From Kribbella catacumbae DSM 19601 (lineage in GTDB: Bacteria > Actinomycetota > Actinomycetes > Propionibacteriales > Kribbellaceae): 48,622 bases of DNA. Position 1 is the first letter of the stretch, and each line of letters begins with the position of its first letter. Shown in pieces: positions 1 to 8,761 of this stretch. Where the stretch lies: positions 166 through 48,787 of the forward strand of contig NZ_AQUZ01000063.1 in the NCBI RefSeq assembly GCF_000372465.1, given 5' to 3'. A model generated the notes under the pieces. That model made no database searches. It was not told the DNA's origin and worked only from the letters and a program-made list of their open reading frames with translations. Both the position numbers and the translations under genes were made by a program.

Positions 1-222
1 ATCGACCACGTCGTGCCGTTCGATCCGGCCGGACCGAAGGGCCAGACCAGCACCGCCAACCTCAGACCTCTCCGCCGCCGCAGTCACCGCGTCAAGACCT
101 TCGCCGGCTGGAAGTCCCGGCCCGTCGACGGCACCGCCACGGAATGGACCACCCGCCACGGCTTCAAGTTCCGCGTCGACCACACCGGCACTCACCCCAT
201 CCCCGAAGATGAGCACCCCTGA
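1..222 (+). CDS. C-terminal part of an HNH endonuclease (DUF222-type), 5' end outside window
   Basis: The reading frame is open from the first base and stops at 220-222. The visible 73 residues begin with IDHVVPFD and contain a TSTANLRPLRRRSHRVKT stretch. This resembles the C-terminal HNH nuclease segment of the large actinobacterial DUF222/HNH family (DH.vP.d..GP...NL.PLcrrHHr.KT), which continues with a W-rich strand and a GT-P tail. Here the family's usual cysteine and second histidine positions read LRRRSHR, so the metal-binding half-site may be altered. Such proteins occur in many near-identical copies in actinobacteria and their biological role is poorly known. The N-terminal DUF222 domain would lie upstream of the window. 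The family call is by motif memory, and the truncation prevents checking the length. Confidence 0.7.
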   Translation: MDHVVPFDPAGPKGQTSTANLRPLRRRSHRVKTFAGWKSRPVDGTATEWTTRHGFKFRVDHTGTHPIPEDEHP

Positions 223-601
223 CCCGCGCCTGCACTGGAAGGCAGCACGGGTGAGCCTGCGACTTTTGAAGTCGGCACCGCCAGCTACGCGGGGAGCCAG
301 GTGACGCCCCTCCCAGCCGGTGTGATGGTGATGTCCGCGCCGGCCGAGGCAACGATCTCCGTTCCGTCTGTGGCGACGGCGATCGCGTGAGGAGCTTCCA
401 TGGCAATGCGGAGCCGCGCAGCGTTCGGCGCGACTACGACCGGTGGTGCTGTGCAGGCGGTCGCCGCCGTACCGGGCGGTTCTGCAGCCCATGTCGTCGC
501 GGCTGTTGTTGGGGTGTGACAGTGGGTGCATCCTTACTGGTCGGCATTACGACAACATCGTCTTCCGCGCGCTTGCACGTGTTGGCTTCAGGAGCGCGCT
601 G
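223..601. other. No confident gene
   Basis: Between the HNH tail and the broken regulator I see no reading frame with a recognisable start, ribosome binding site and protein family. A short open stretch ends with a stop near 390, and overlapping frames run on through 443-820, but their predicted proteins are arginine-rich and repeat-free, as expected for random frames in GC-rich DNA. The stretch may contain debris of an older gene, which I cannot identify. Confidence 0.5.
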
Positions 602-2614
602 TCACTCTCGGCGCAGGGCGAGGTCGATGGCTTCGTCCCAGGTGAGGTGGCGGCCTTTGAGGCGGAGATCCAGGAAGGTTTCGAGGCCGGTCGCGGTGAT
701 CGCCTGGGCCTGGCAGTGGTCGCTGAGTTCCTGCCAGGCCGGGAAGATCGAGACCCCGGTTCGCTCCATCAACTGATCGGTGACACCGTACAAAGTGGCC
801 GCGCGGCGGCTGTCGGGTAGCTGCGCGGCCGCGTCGGCGAGGTGGACGAGGGAGTGCATCATGCCCCAGCGATCGTCGACCTGGTCGAAGAGCCTCACGG
901 ACTCTTGGAGCATGATCTCTGCCTCGGCGGGCTTGCCGAGGAGCGGAGCCACCCGGCCGTGCGTGCCGGCTGCTACGCCAATTGTCCACAGCAAGCCCTG
1001 TTGCCGTGCACGGTGTTCCAGATCCGCCAGCAAAGCGCCGGCCTCGTCCAGCTCACCGGAGGCGATCGCGACATGGGCCCGTCCGAGCTTCGCCAGGAGA
1101 GCGGGTTGGTCGTTCGGGCTGAGGGCTGCCTCTTCCGCCCCGGCTGCGAGCTCGAGAGCCTTCGGCAACTGGCCGCGGTACGCCTCGAGATTGGACCAGC
1201 AGGCCTGCCCCCAAGCGAGCACCTGCCGATCGTCGGTCTCGCGAGCCAGCCGGTACGACTCCGCGAACCGGTCAGCGGCCTCGTCGAGCCGCCCTCGCGG
1301 ATAGATCACGAGTCCCGCGGCCAACTGGATCTTCGCCCGATCGGCGGGAGTACAGGAAGGTGAAGCCAAGGCTTCGGCGGTCCATGCTTCTCCATCGGTC
1401 AAGCGGCAGCGGATCAACCACCAGGACATGAGACCGACGCACAGGTCGGCCAGCTCGGAGAGCCTGCCTGCGCGGAGGAGATGGAGCCAGGCGGAGCGGA
1501 GGTTGTGTTGTTCCTGGTCCAGCTGATTCAGATCTCATCCAGCGCGGCGGCTCCCCATTGCTGGTAGTACGTGGCATGCCGATCCCTGCTGGCGAGCTCG
1601 ATGCCGCTCGTTCGCTGCTGCTCCAGCGCAAACGAACGGATCGTCTCCAGCATCCGGAATAGGGGCGCGCTCCGATCGCGTTCGACCAGGCTGCTGTCGA
1701 TCAGCGCCGCGTGCAGGTCCAGGATCGCCGGTTCGCCGATGCCGCTCACCGCCGCGGCAGCATCGATGCTCCAGCCTCCGGAGAACACCCCGAGCCGGCT
1801 GAAGAGGGTCTGGTTCTCCGGAGTCAGCAGGTCGTTGCTCCACGCAACAGTGTCGTGCAAGGTGCGTTGCCGGTCGGGGAGATCACGAACTCCCGGGTCG
1901 GCGCTGAACAATGCCGCGTCGAGGCGATCGAGAAGGCTGGCCGGCGGCAACGCCCTGGTCCGGGCGGCCGCGAGCTCGATGGCCAGCGGAAGACAGTCGA
2001 GCCGTCGGCAGATCTCGTTGATCGCGGCAACGTCTGCCTCAGCGATGCTGACGGCCGCCTGGCCGGCGCGCTCGATGAACAGCTCTCTGGCCACCGCAGG
2101 ACTCAGTCCTTCGACCACGACGATCTGTTCCGCCCTGACCCGCAGAGGAGAACGGCTGGTGACCAGTACTGCGAGCCCAGGGGCGGACTCCAGCAGATCC
2201 GCGATCGACGCGGCGGCATCCGTCAGATGCTCGAAGTTGTCCAGTACCAGCAACAGCCGCCGGCTCTGCAGGTAGCTCCGCAGCATGTCCTCGATCGGCT
2301 GCGAGCCGAGTTCGTGCAGACCAAGGTTTTCGGCGATCGTCTGGACCACTGAGGATGCGTCGGTCACCGACGCCAGCGGCACCATCACCACACCCTCGGG
2401 GAACGGCTCGACCAGTTGCTCGGCCACGCACTGTGGACCCACGAGGCGCCACGCTGCTCTCCAGCTCCACCCGCTCAGCCGCCTCCAACCCAAGCGCGGC
2501 GGCAATCACCTTGACGGTCTGCGGATACGGAGACCTACGGCTGCCTCTTTCCAGCGAGCTGATCGCGTTCGCGCTGAGGCCCGACAGTTCCGCCAACTGC
2601 TCCTGGGTCACCAA
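602..2614 (-). pseudogene. Broken XRE-HTH / NB-ARC ATPase / TPR transcriptional regulator
   Basis: Three reading frames on the minus strand together make one regulator. The start (near 2614, TTG or the following GTG) encodes a Cro/C1-type helix-turn-helix (TQEQLAELSGLSANAISSLE). After LESSVAP near 2450 the frame changes and jumps directly into the ATPase body (FPEGVVMVPLA, then LLLVLDNFEHL as Walker B, and CRRLDCLPLAIELAAARTR as the GLPLA motif). The P-loop (GPGGxGKT) expected between them is absent, consistent with an internal deletion of about 150 bp. A second break near 1528 ends the ATPase frame at ALDEI. The TPR part resumes in another frame (LDQEQHNLRSAW, then repeats to the stop at 602-604), so perhaps 10 residues are also lost. 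Without a P-loop the product could not bind ATP normally. Intact relatives are signal-transduction ATPase regulators of secondary metabolism or stress genes; no target can be named. Confidence 0.8.
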
Positions 2615-2676
2615 GCTTGCGTCGCCGTCAACCTGGTCAGCGGACCAGACCGTTGACCTCAGACAGGAACAACTCG

Positions 2677-3099
2677 ATGACCACCAGCAGTATCACCTTT
2701 TGCCAGACCTTGTACGACGCTTTCGCCCGCCGGGACCTGGACACGATCCTCGCAGCGGTCACGGCCGAGACCGTGATCGAGCAGTCCCCCGGACTCCCGT
2801 GGAGCGGAACCCATCGGGGCAAGGACGGTGTCACGGCATTCTTCGGCACCCTCCTGGGCCACCTGGACACCGAGCTTGACGTCGAAGACCTCTTCGATGC
2901 CGGCGACGCCGTCGTCCAGGTCGGCCGCACCCGCGGCCGGATTCTTGCGAACGGCAACCAGTTCGACGTCCGTGAGATCCATCTGCTCGAGATCCGGGAC
3001 GAGAAGCTGCTGACGCTCCGGGTCTGGGTCGACGTCCCCGCAATGCAGTCGGCCCTCGCCGGCAAGCTGTCACTCGCCGCGGACGGTACTCCCCGATGA
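2677..3099 (+). CDS. SnoaL-like / NTF2-fold protein
   Basis: This encodes a 140-residue cytoplasmic protein with the length and layout of the nuclear transport factor 2-like (SnoaL) fold. It has an N-terminal helix pair (FCQTLYDAFARRDLDTILA), a W..THRGKDGVTAFF segment and a C-terminal beta sheet ending in LRVWVDVPAM. Members are small cyclases, isomerases or ligand-binding proteins, and the family alone does not fix a substrate. The start is the ATG at 2677, because the upstream in-frame extension is low-complexity and an AGGA lies about 10 bases before this ATG. The gene is divergent from the broken regulator, which in related genomes would be an obvious candidate to control it. Confidence 0.75.
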   Translation: MTTSSITFCQTLYDAFARRDLDTILAAVTAETVIEQSPGLPWSGTHRGKDGVTAFFGTLLGHLDTELDVEDLFDAGDAVVQVGRTRGRILANGNQFDVREIHLLEIRDEKLLTLRVWVDVPAMQSALAGKLSLAADGTPR

Positions 3100-3156
3100 G
3101 GGCCACCATGACCGAATACCTAGCGCCCGGCCTGGGCTGTGAGTAGGAGCCGGTCA

Positions 3157-3822
3157 CTAGGTCTTCGTGCGGGTGACGCGGCCTGTTTCGTAAGCCCACA
3201 TGACGATTTCGACGCGGTTGCGGGCGCCGAGTTTGGTCATCACGCTGGTCAGGTGGGTCTTGACCGTGCTGAGGCTGATGTGGAGGTCGGTGGCGATCTC
3301 GGCGTTGGTCCGGCCCTGGGCCACCGTGATCAGGACCTGCTCTTCGCGGTCGGTGAGCGGTTCGACGGGTTGGACCGGTGGGCGGCCGAGGTGTGAGTCG
3401 GAGAACGCGGCGAGCAGCCGGGCCGTGATCTTCGGGGCGATGAGGGCGTCGCCGTTGGCGGCGGCGTGGATCGCCTGGACCAGAAGCTCCGGCCCGGCGT
3501 CCTTGAGCAGGAACCCCCGGGCACCCGCCTTGAGTGCGCCGTGCACGTACTCGTCGAGGTCGAAGGTGGTGATCACCACGATCGCCATCGGGTCGGCCAC
3601 TCCGGCTCCGGCCAGCTCGCGGGTGGCCGCGATCCCGTCCATGCCCGGCATCCGGATGTCGAACAGGCACACGTCGGGCCGCAGTACCCGGGCCATTGTC
3701 ACCGCTTCGATTCCGTCGACCGCCTGGCCGACCACCTCGATGCCGGGCTGGGCGTCGAGGATCATCGAGAGACCGGTACGGACGAGATCCTGGTCGTCCG
3801 CGACCAGCACCCGGACGGTCAC
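3157..3822 (-). CDS. NarL/LuxR-family response regulator
   Basis: This 221-residue protein pairs with the histidine kinase immediately upstream (the two overlap by 4 bases at 3819-3822). The receiver domain (1-120) has the acidic pocket VADDQD, phospho-acceptor Asp55 in CLFDIRMPGMDG, Thr in VVITTFD and Lys in GFLLKDAG. Residues about 150-215 form a LuxR-type HTH (LTDREEQVLITVAQGRTNAEIA, recognition helix around STVKTHLTSVMTKL). Phosphorylation by the kinase should promote DNA binding. The divergent MMPL exporter at 5124 is the most likely target, an inference from gene order only. Confidence 0.93.
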   Translation of the reverse strand: MTVRVLVADDQDLVRTGLSMILDAQPGIEVVGQAVDGIEAVTMARVLRPDVCLFDIRMPGMDGIAATRELAGAGVADPMAIVVITTFDLDEYVHGALKAGARGFLLKDAGPELLVQAIHAAANGDALIAPKITARLLAAFSDSHLGRPPVQPVEPLTDREEQVLITVAQGRTNAEIATDLHISLSTVKTHLTSVMTKLGARNRVEIVMWAYETGRVTRTKT

Positions 3823-4961
3823 CTGGCGGCACCGGCCTTCGGCAGTACCGCGACGACGGCCCAGCCCTTCTCCGGCCCTGGCCCTGCTTCGAAGGATCCG
3901 CCGAGCAGCATCGCCCGCTCGGTCATGCCCACCAGGCCATAGCCCAGCGAGTTTCGCGGTGCCGAGTCGGTAGCGCCGTCGTCGCGGATGGTCAGGCGCA
4001 CGCAGTCCTTCTCTCCGGTGACGACGACCGCGATGCGGGTCGCCTGCCGAGCATGCCGTACTGCGTTCGTGATCGACTCCTGGGCGATGCGGTAGATCGC
4101 CGCCTCGACGGACGGCCCCAACTCGACCAGGTCACCCGACAGCTCCACCTCGACGCGCGGCAGATCGCTGCTGGCGAGTCGCTTCAGGTCGGCCAGACCA
4201 GGTTGCGGAGCCAGCGCGAGTACCTCGGCGTCGCGGAGGCCGCGGACCATGATGCGCATCTCGGCGAGAGTACGCGAAGCCTCTTTCTCGATGACGGTGA
4301 GCGCGTCCATGGCGGCCTCGGGATGGGAGACGGCGACAACTCGCCCCGCCTGCGCACGGATGGCGATGGCCGAGACATGGTGAGCGACCGTGTCATGCAG
4401 CTCGCGGGCCAACTGCTCACGCTCCCGCAGCCGTACCTGATCCAGCTCGCGCGACCTCGATGTCGTCCAGTACCGGACCGTCGCGCCGAGCGTCGGGAAG
4501 AACAACAGGAAGATGGTGCCGGCCACGGCCTCGACGACGCCGGTGTAGTCGCTGGCGGTGCCCATGACGAGTGCGACGACGATGATCGCCAGCCCGATCG
4601 TGACCTCACGGCCGGATCCCCAGCGCGCCAGCGAGTACGGCAGCAGCACGATGGCAATCGTCGTGTTCAGGCCTATGGTCTCGCCCGGGCCGATCAGCGC
4701 CGCGATGGCGAGCACGATCACGGTGCCGAAGGCGATGGCCACCGTCGCGAGCGGATGGGTGCGTCGCCACAGCAGCGTGCAGATGACGATCACCGCGGCT
4801 GCGGTCGCGACGGGTCTCCAGACCACGTGCTCGCGGAGGACGCCTTCGAGGATCGCCGTCGGTAGCAGTAGGCCGGCGAGCACACAGTCCCGCCACATGC
4901 ACCGAGGGGCATGTGGCGCCCGTGGTTCGGCCCGCAGCAGGCGGATGACGTTTCCCGACAT
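3819..4961 (-). CDS. Sensor histidine kinase, HisKA_3 family
   Basis: This 380-residue membrane kinase has an N-terminal block of about four to six hydrophobic segments (residues 25-165) with little extracellular loop, so the signal is probably sensed in or near the membrane. The dimerisation/phospho-acceptor motif is ARELHDTVAHHVSA with His189. The ATPase domain shows an N box (ESITNAVRHA), a D box (IRDDG) and a G box (YGLVGMTERAMLLGG). This is the architecture of the NarL-type two-component pairs that in actinobacteria often sit beside exporters and respond to envelope stress or antibiotics. The ATG at 4961 follows TCTGAGGTC. The kinase and regulator genes are translationally coupled. Confidence 0.93.
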   Translation of the reverse strand: MSGNVIRLLRAEPRAPHAPRCMWRDCVLAGLLLPTAILEGVLREHVVWRPVATAAAVIVICTLLWRRTHPLATVAIAFGTVIVLAIAALIGPGETIGLNTTIAIVLLPYSLARWGSGREVTIGLAIIVVALVMGTASDYTGVVEAVAGTIFLLFFPTLGATVRYWTTSRSRELDQVRLREREQLARELHDTVAHHVSAIAIRAQAGRVVAVSHPEAAMDALTVIEKEASRTLAEMRIMVRGLRDAEVLALAPQPGLADLKRLASSDLPRVEVELSGDLVELGPSVEAAIYRIAQESITNAVRHARQATRIAVVVTGEKDCVRLTIRDDGATDSAPRNSLGYGLVGMTERAMLLGGSFEAGPGPEKGWAVVAVLPKAGAAR

Positions 4962-5123
4962 GACCTCAGAGTAGAGAGCCCGGCCGCCCGGCGGATCGGC
5001 CCAAAGTACGGGTCGTGGATCGGCCGGTCGGACGAGGGAACTCCGGCCTTTCTCCCGAGGTGCCTGCCCAGCGGTCCCGCCACGCTCAGTGCCAGGCCAT
5101 TTCAGCGCTGAAGGAGACCAAAG

Positions 5124-7313
5124 ATGATGTCGAATTCCCTCTACCGGTTGGGCCGGTACGCCGCACGCCGGCCCTGGACGGTGATCGGCGCGTGGATCGT
5201 CGTGGCCGTCCTCGTGGTCGCGACCTCCAGTGCCTTCGGCCAGAAACTCGAGGAGTCGTTCGGGGCGCCGGGAGTCGACTCCCAGAAGGCGACCGACCTG
5301 CTGACGTCCGCCGGTTCGGACCAGGTCGGACTGACTGCCCAGGTGGTCGTGACACCGCGCGATGCCCAGGCGACGTTCGTGAACTCACCAGCTGCGCGAG
5401 CCGCCCTGACGCAGGTCCAGTCGGCAGCGGCCGCACTCCCCCATGTGCTCGGGACCAGCGATCCCGCAGGTGCGCTGGCCTCCGGGGACGCCGGAGCCAT
5501 TTCGCCCGACGGCCGCGTCGCCCTCCTCCGTATCCAATACCCGCCGTCCGAGCAGCTCTCCGTTGCCGATCTCGAGAATCTCAAGACGTTCGGCGACCGG
5601 ATCGGCCGGGATTCACCCCTCCAGGTCGAGCTGGGCGGCGACCTCTTCTTCGCGTTCGAGGAGCCCGCGACCGGCGCCGGCGAAGCGATCGGCCTGGCCG
5701 TCGCGATCGTCATCCTGCTGCTGGCGTTCGGCTCGATCATCGCGATGGGACTGCCGATCGGGATGGCGCTGTTCGGCCTCGCCGTCGGGATCAGCTCGCT
5801 CTCGCTGGTCGCCTACCTGGTCGAAGTACCGAGTTGGGCTCCTGTACTCGGCAGCATGGTCGGGCTGGGAGTCGGCATCGACTACGCGCTGATCCTGGTC
5901 AGTAGGCATCGCGAGTACCTCGCGCAGGGGCTGGCCGTCGAGGAGTCGGTCGGTCGTGCCGTCGCCACGGCGGGCCGGGCCGTGGTCTTCGCCGGTGGAA
6001 CGGTCGTGATCGCGATCCTCGGGCTGGCGGTGGCCGGCGTACCGTTCATGACCGCGGGTGGCATCGCGATCGCGCTCATCGTGCTGATCATGGTGGTCAC
6101 CTCGATCACCTTGCTGCCGGCGTTCCTGGGGCTGGCCGGGCATTGGATCAACCGGCTCGGGATTCATCGCAGGCATGCCCGGCTGGGAGGCGCGGGCGCG
6201 GGTTGGCAGCGCTGGGCTGAGCACGTGTCCAGGAATGCCAAGGCCTATGCGATCGGCGCTACCCTGCTGCTGCTCGCGGTCGCCGCGCCGGTACTGACGT
6301 TGCGGGTCGGCACACCTGACGAAGGCGCTCTTCCTGAGCACCGCACCGAGCGACGGGCTTATGACCTCGTCGCCGGGAGCTTCGGTCCTGGAGTCAACGG
6401 CCCGTTGGTCATCGCAGTCGACATCTCGAAGGATCCGAACGTGGTCCAGCCGCTCGCCGACGCCGTCAAGGCTGACAAGGGCATCGCCAGCGTCGCACCG
6501 GCTTTGGTCGACACCGCGAGCGGGGTTGCGACGCTGGTCGCAGTACCGACGACTGGTCCTCAGGACGACGCCACGATGGATACGGTCAAGCGGCTCCGCG
6601 CGGAGGTCTTTCCGGCGGTGCTCGCTCAGAGTCCGGCGAAGGCGCATGTCGGTGGTCAGACGGCGAGCTTCGGTGATGTCGGTGACCGGGTCAACGATCG
6701 ACTGCCGGTGTTCATCGGCGCGGTGATCCTGCTGTCCATTGTGTTGCTGACGCTGATCTTCCGGTCGGTCGTGGTGCCGCTCAAGGCCGCGTTGCTGAAC
6801 CTGCTGAGCATCGGCGCATCCTTCGGCGTGCTGGTGATGGTGTTCCAGTGGGGCTGGGGTGCCAGTCTGATCGGGCTGGAGACGACCGTGCCGATCGTCT
6901 CGTTCATCCCGATGTTCCTGTTCGCCATCTTGTTCGGGCTCTCGATGGACTACGAGGTGTTCCTGCTCTCCCGGGTGCGCGAGGAGTATCTGAGCACCGG
7001 CGACAACGAAGGCTCGGTCATCCGCGGCATCACCAGTACCGGCCGGGTCATCACCTCGGCCGCGCTGATCATGATCTCGGTCTTCCTGAGCTTCGTCCCG
7101 AGCTCCGATCCGACGATCAAGATGTTCGGACTCGGCCTGGCCGTGGCGATCTTCGTCGACGCGACGATCGTGCGGCTGGTTCTGGTCCCTGCCGCGATGA
7201 AGCTGCTGGGCGACGCCAACTGGTGGCTCCCGGGATGGCTCGACCGCCTTCTGCCCGCCGTCGCCGTCGAGCGCGACCTAGAGCAGCCTGCGGTGGTACC
7301 TGTCGGCACCTAG
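5124..7313 (+). CDS. MMPL-family RND transporter
   Basis: This 729-residue polytopic inner-membrane protein has the two-fold MMPL layout. TM1 is followed by a periplasmic loop (about residues 40-180) and a block of five to six helices, then a second repeat with its own loop (about 410-530) and helix block. The Asp-Tyr proton-relay motifs are GVGIDYALILVSRHREYL in the first half and GLSMDYEVFLLSRVREEYL in the second. MMPL proteins export lipids, siderophores or toxic compounds using the proton gradient. The length suits the shorter actinobacterial exporters rather than the roughly 950-residue mycobacterial lipid transporters. The start at 5124 has AAGGAG seven bases upstream; ATG at 5127 is an alternative. 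The divergent two-component system probably regulates it. Confidence 0.92.
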   Translation: MMSNSLYRLGRYAARRPWTVIGAWIVVAVLVVATSSAFGQKLEESFGAPGVDSQKATDLLTSAGSDQVGLTAQVVVTPRDAQATFVNSPAARAALTQVQSAAAALPHVLGTSDPAGALASGDAGAISPDGRVALLRIQYPPSEQLSVADLENLKTFGDRIGRDSPLQVELGGDLFFAFEEPATGAGEAIGLAVAIVILLLAFGSIIAMGLPIGMALFGLAVGISSLSLVAYLVEVPSWAPVLGSMVGLGVGIDYALILVSRHREYLAQGLAVEESVGRAVATAGRAVVFAGGTVVIAILGLAVAGVPFMTAGGIAIALIVLIMVVTSITLLPAFLGLAGHWINRLGIHRRHARLGGAGAGWQRWAEHVSRNAKAYAIGATLLLLAVAAPVLTLRVGTPDEGALPEHRTERRAYDLVAGSFGPGVNGPLVIAVDISKDPNVVQPLADAVKADKGIASVAPALVDTASGVATLVAVPTTGPQDDATMDTVKRLRAEVFPAVLAQSPAKAHVGGQTASFGDVGDRVNDRLPVFIGAVILLSIVLLTLIFRSVVVPLKAALLNLLSIGASFGVLVMVFQWGWGASLIGLETTVPIVSFIPMFLFAILFGLSMDYEVFLLSRVREEYLSTGDNEGSVIRGITSTGRVITSAALIMISVFLSFVPSSDPTIKMFGLGLAVAIFVDATIVRLVLVPAAMKLLGDANWWLPGWLDRLLPAVAVERDLEQPAVVPVGT

Positions 7314-7323
7314 CATCGCTGTC

Positions 7324-7898
7324 ATGGCTCAGCAGAACCAGTACCCGTCGCCGCCGTACGGAGGCACACCGCCGCAGCGGAGTCGCGGCCCGCTGATCCT
7401 GGTCATCGTGCTCGGGCTGGTGCTGGTCGTCGTGGTGGCGGTGGTCGCTGTGTTGTTGGTGCGTAAGGACGACTCGGAGCCGTCGGCGGACAACGCCGGC
7501 GGCAGGCCGTCAGCGCCGGAGGCGGTGCAGTTCCGCTCGGTGATCAAAACCGAGCGGGGTGACTGCACCGCGACCCCGGCGCCGGCCGAGACCGCCTGCG
7601 ACTCGGCAAGGTCGAGCTCGACGGCGCCCGCGTGACCGAGGTGAAGGCGGCCGCCGGCCAGGACACCGCGTGGATCGTCAACCTGAGCCTTGACGACGAA
7701 GGCTCGCAGTCCTTCGCCCGGCTCACCACCGAACTCGCCGCCAAGACCCCGCCGCAGAATCAGCTCGCGATCGTGGTCAACGGCCGGGTGGTCAGCGCCC
7801 CCACCGTGATGTCACCGATCACCGGCGGCAAGGTCCAGATCAGCTCCAACTTCACCAAGAAGGACGCAGAGAAACTCGCCGATGACATCACCGGCTAA
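7324..7898 (+). pseudogene. SecDF P1 head-like membrane protein, frameshifted
   Basis: The first frame (from ATG 7324) encodes a proline-rich cytoplasmic tail, one TM helix (LILVIVLGLVLVVVVAVVAV) and the beginning of an extracytoplasmic domain. It runs out of frame after ETACDS near 7600 and stops at 7635. The continuation is in the next frame: LGKVELDGARVTEVKAA, then WIVNLSLDDEGSQSFARLT and QLAIVVNGRVVSAPTVMSPI. That is the pattern of the P1 head subdomain of SecD (substrate contact and protein-export cycling), here as a stand-alone single-TM protein of unknown function. The total length of 575 bases is two more than a multiple of three, matching loss of one base or a small deletion. It may be a real lesion or a sequence error. 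Confidence 0.75.
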
Positions 7899-7901
7899 TG
7901 C

Positions 7902-8312
7902 CTAACCGTTCGCCAGGCGGGTCAGCATCCTGGTCAGGGAGCGTCGCTCGGCTGCGGTGAATCCGGCGAGGAGGTCGTCCTCCATCGCGCGGATGTCGGC
8001 CCGTACTGCGGCGAGCCGCGCCTTCCCCGCCGGCGTCAGACGGACTCGTCGATTGCGACGGTCCGCCGGATCCGGCTCACGCAGTACCAGGCCGTCCTGC
8101 TCGAGGTCGTCGAGGAGCGCGATCAGCCGGGACTTGTCGTAACCGATCGCGGTGGCGAGCGCGAGCTGGTTGGCGGCGGACTGTTTGGCCAGGTGCGTGA
8201 GCACGCCGTATCCCCACATGGACAGCCCGTGGCCGTCCAGCAACGGCTTCTCGGCGGCGATGAGCCGGCGAATGATCCGCCCGAACAGCGATCCCAGGTC
8301 TTCGCGCTGCAT
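7902..8312 (-). CDS. MarR-family transcriptional regulator
   Basis: This 136-residue winged-helix protein is intact over the MarR core. It has an N-terminal dimer helix (LFGRIIRRLIAAEKPLLDGHGLS), an HTH (NQLALATAIGYDKSRLIALLDDLEQDGLV), the wing DPADRRNRRVRLTPAGK and a C-terminal dimerisation helix. These proteins repress divergent genes and release DNA when they bind small aromatic or oxidising ligands. It is transcribed away from an SRPBCC protein gene, with a perfect palindrome between them that is the likely operator. Its own ATG at 8312 is preceded by TATCAT seven bases upstream, so its transcript may also be leaderless. It faces convergently into the SecD-like pseudogene, with only a 3-base gap. 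Confidence 0.92.
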   Translation of the reverse strand: MQREDLGSLFGRIIRRLIAAEKPLLDGHGLSMWGYGVLTHLAKQSAANQLALATAIGYDKSRLIALLDDLEQDGLVLREPDPADRRNRRVRLTPAGKARLAAVRADIRAMEDDLLAGFTAAERRSLTRMLTRLANG

Positions 8313-8330
8313 GCTTGCGATGATAGGTGT

Positions 8331-8369
8331 TGGACAATGATGTGCATGTGCCTATGATAGGCACATGCA
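8331..8369 (+). promoter_or_regulatory. Promoter and MarR operator of the SRPBCC gene; likely leaderless start
   Basis: A -35-like TGGACA (8331-8336) and a TATGAT -10 (8353-8358) are 16 bases apart. A perfect inverted repeat with 13-base arms (TGCATGTGCCTAT at 8343-8355, its complement at 8357-8369, one central G) covers the -10 box and the ATG at 8365. Transcription would begin at or next to that ATG, so the mRNA would have no leader. A regulator bound here would block polymerase entry. Binding by the adjacent MarR protein is inference from position and symmetry. Confidence 0.75.
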
Positions 8370-8760
8370 TACTAATCTGCTAGTCACCCAGACCCGATCC
8401 ATCTCGATCTCCGCATCGCCACAGGCCGTCTTCGACCTCGTGGCCGACCCGTCCACGCTGCCTCAATGGGCGCCGGGGTTCGCTCGTGCGATCCGTCCCG
8501 ACGGCGACCACTGGATCGTCGAGAACGATCAGGGCGAGGCGCGCATCATCGTCCGCACCTCCCGCGAGCACGGCACCGTCGACATCCTCTCCGCCGACGA
8601 CCCCAGTCAGGGCGCGTACAGCCGCGTCCTGCCGAACGGGACCGGCAGTGAGTACCAGTTCACCCTCCAGTTCCCGCAGGACGCGCCTGAGGATGCCGTC
8701 ACCCAGCAGCTGGCGACGGTCGACGCAGAGCTAGAGGCAGTCCGCCGCCTTTGCGAGTGA
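8365..8760 (+). CDS. SRPBCC-fold (START/Bet v1-like) protein
   Basis: This is a 131-residue cytoplasmic protein. The N-terminal strand TRSISISASPQAVFDLVADPSTLPQWAPGF is the signature of polyketide cyclase/dehydrase-like SRPBCC proteins, followed by antiparallel strands and a long C-terminal helix. The fold makes a deep hydrophobic cavity for lipids or aromatic compounds, and the substrate cannot be told from sequence. It is controlled from the palindromic site shared with the divergent MarR gene, so it is probably induced by the same ligand. No ribosome binding site is needed if the transcript is leaderless; none is visible before the ATG. Confidence 0.82.
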   Translation: MHTNLLVTQTRSISISASPQAVFDLVADPSTLPQWAPGFARAIRPDGDHWIVENDQGEARIIVRTSREHGTVDILSADDPSQGAYSRVLPNGTGSEYQFTLQFPQDAPEDAVTQQLATVDAELEAVRRLCE

Positions 8761-8761
8761 C

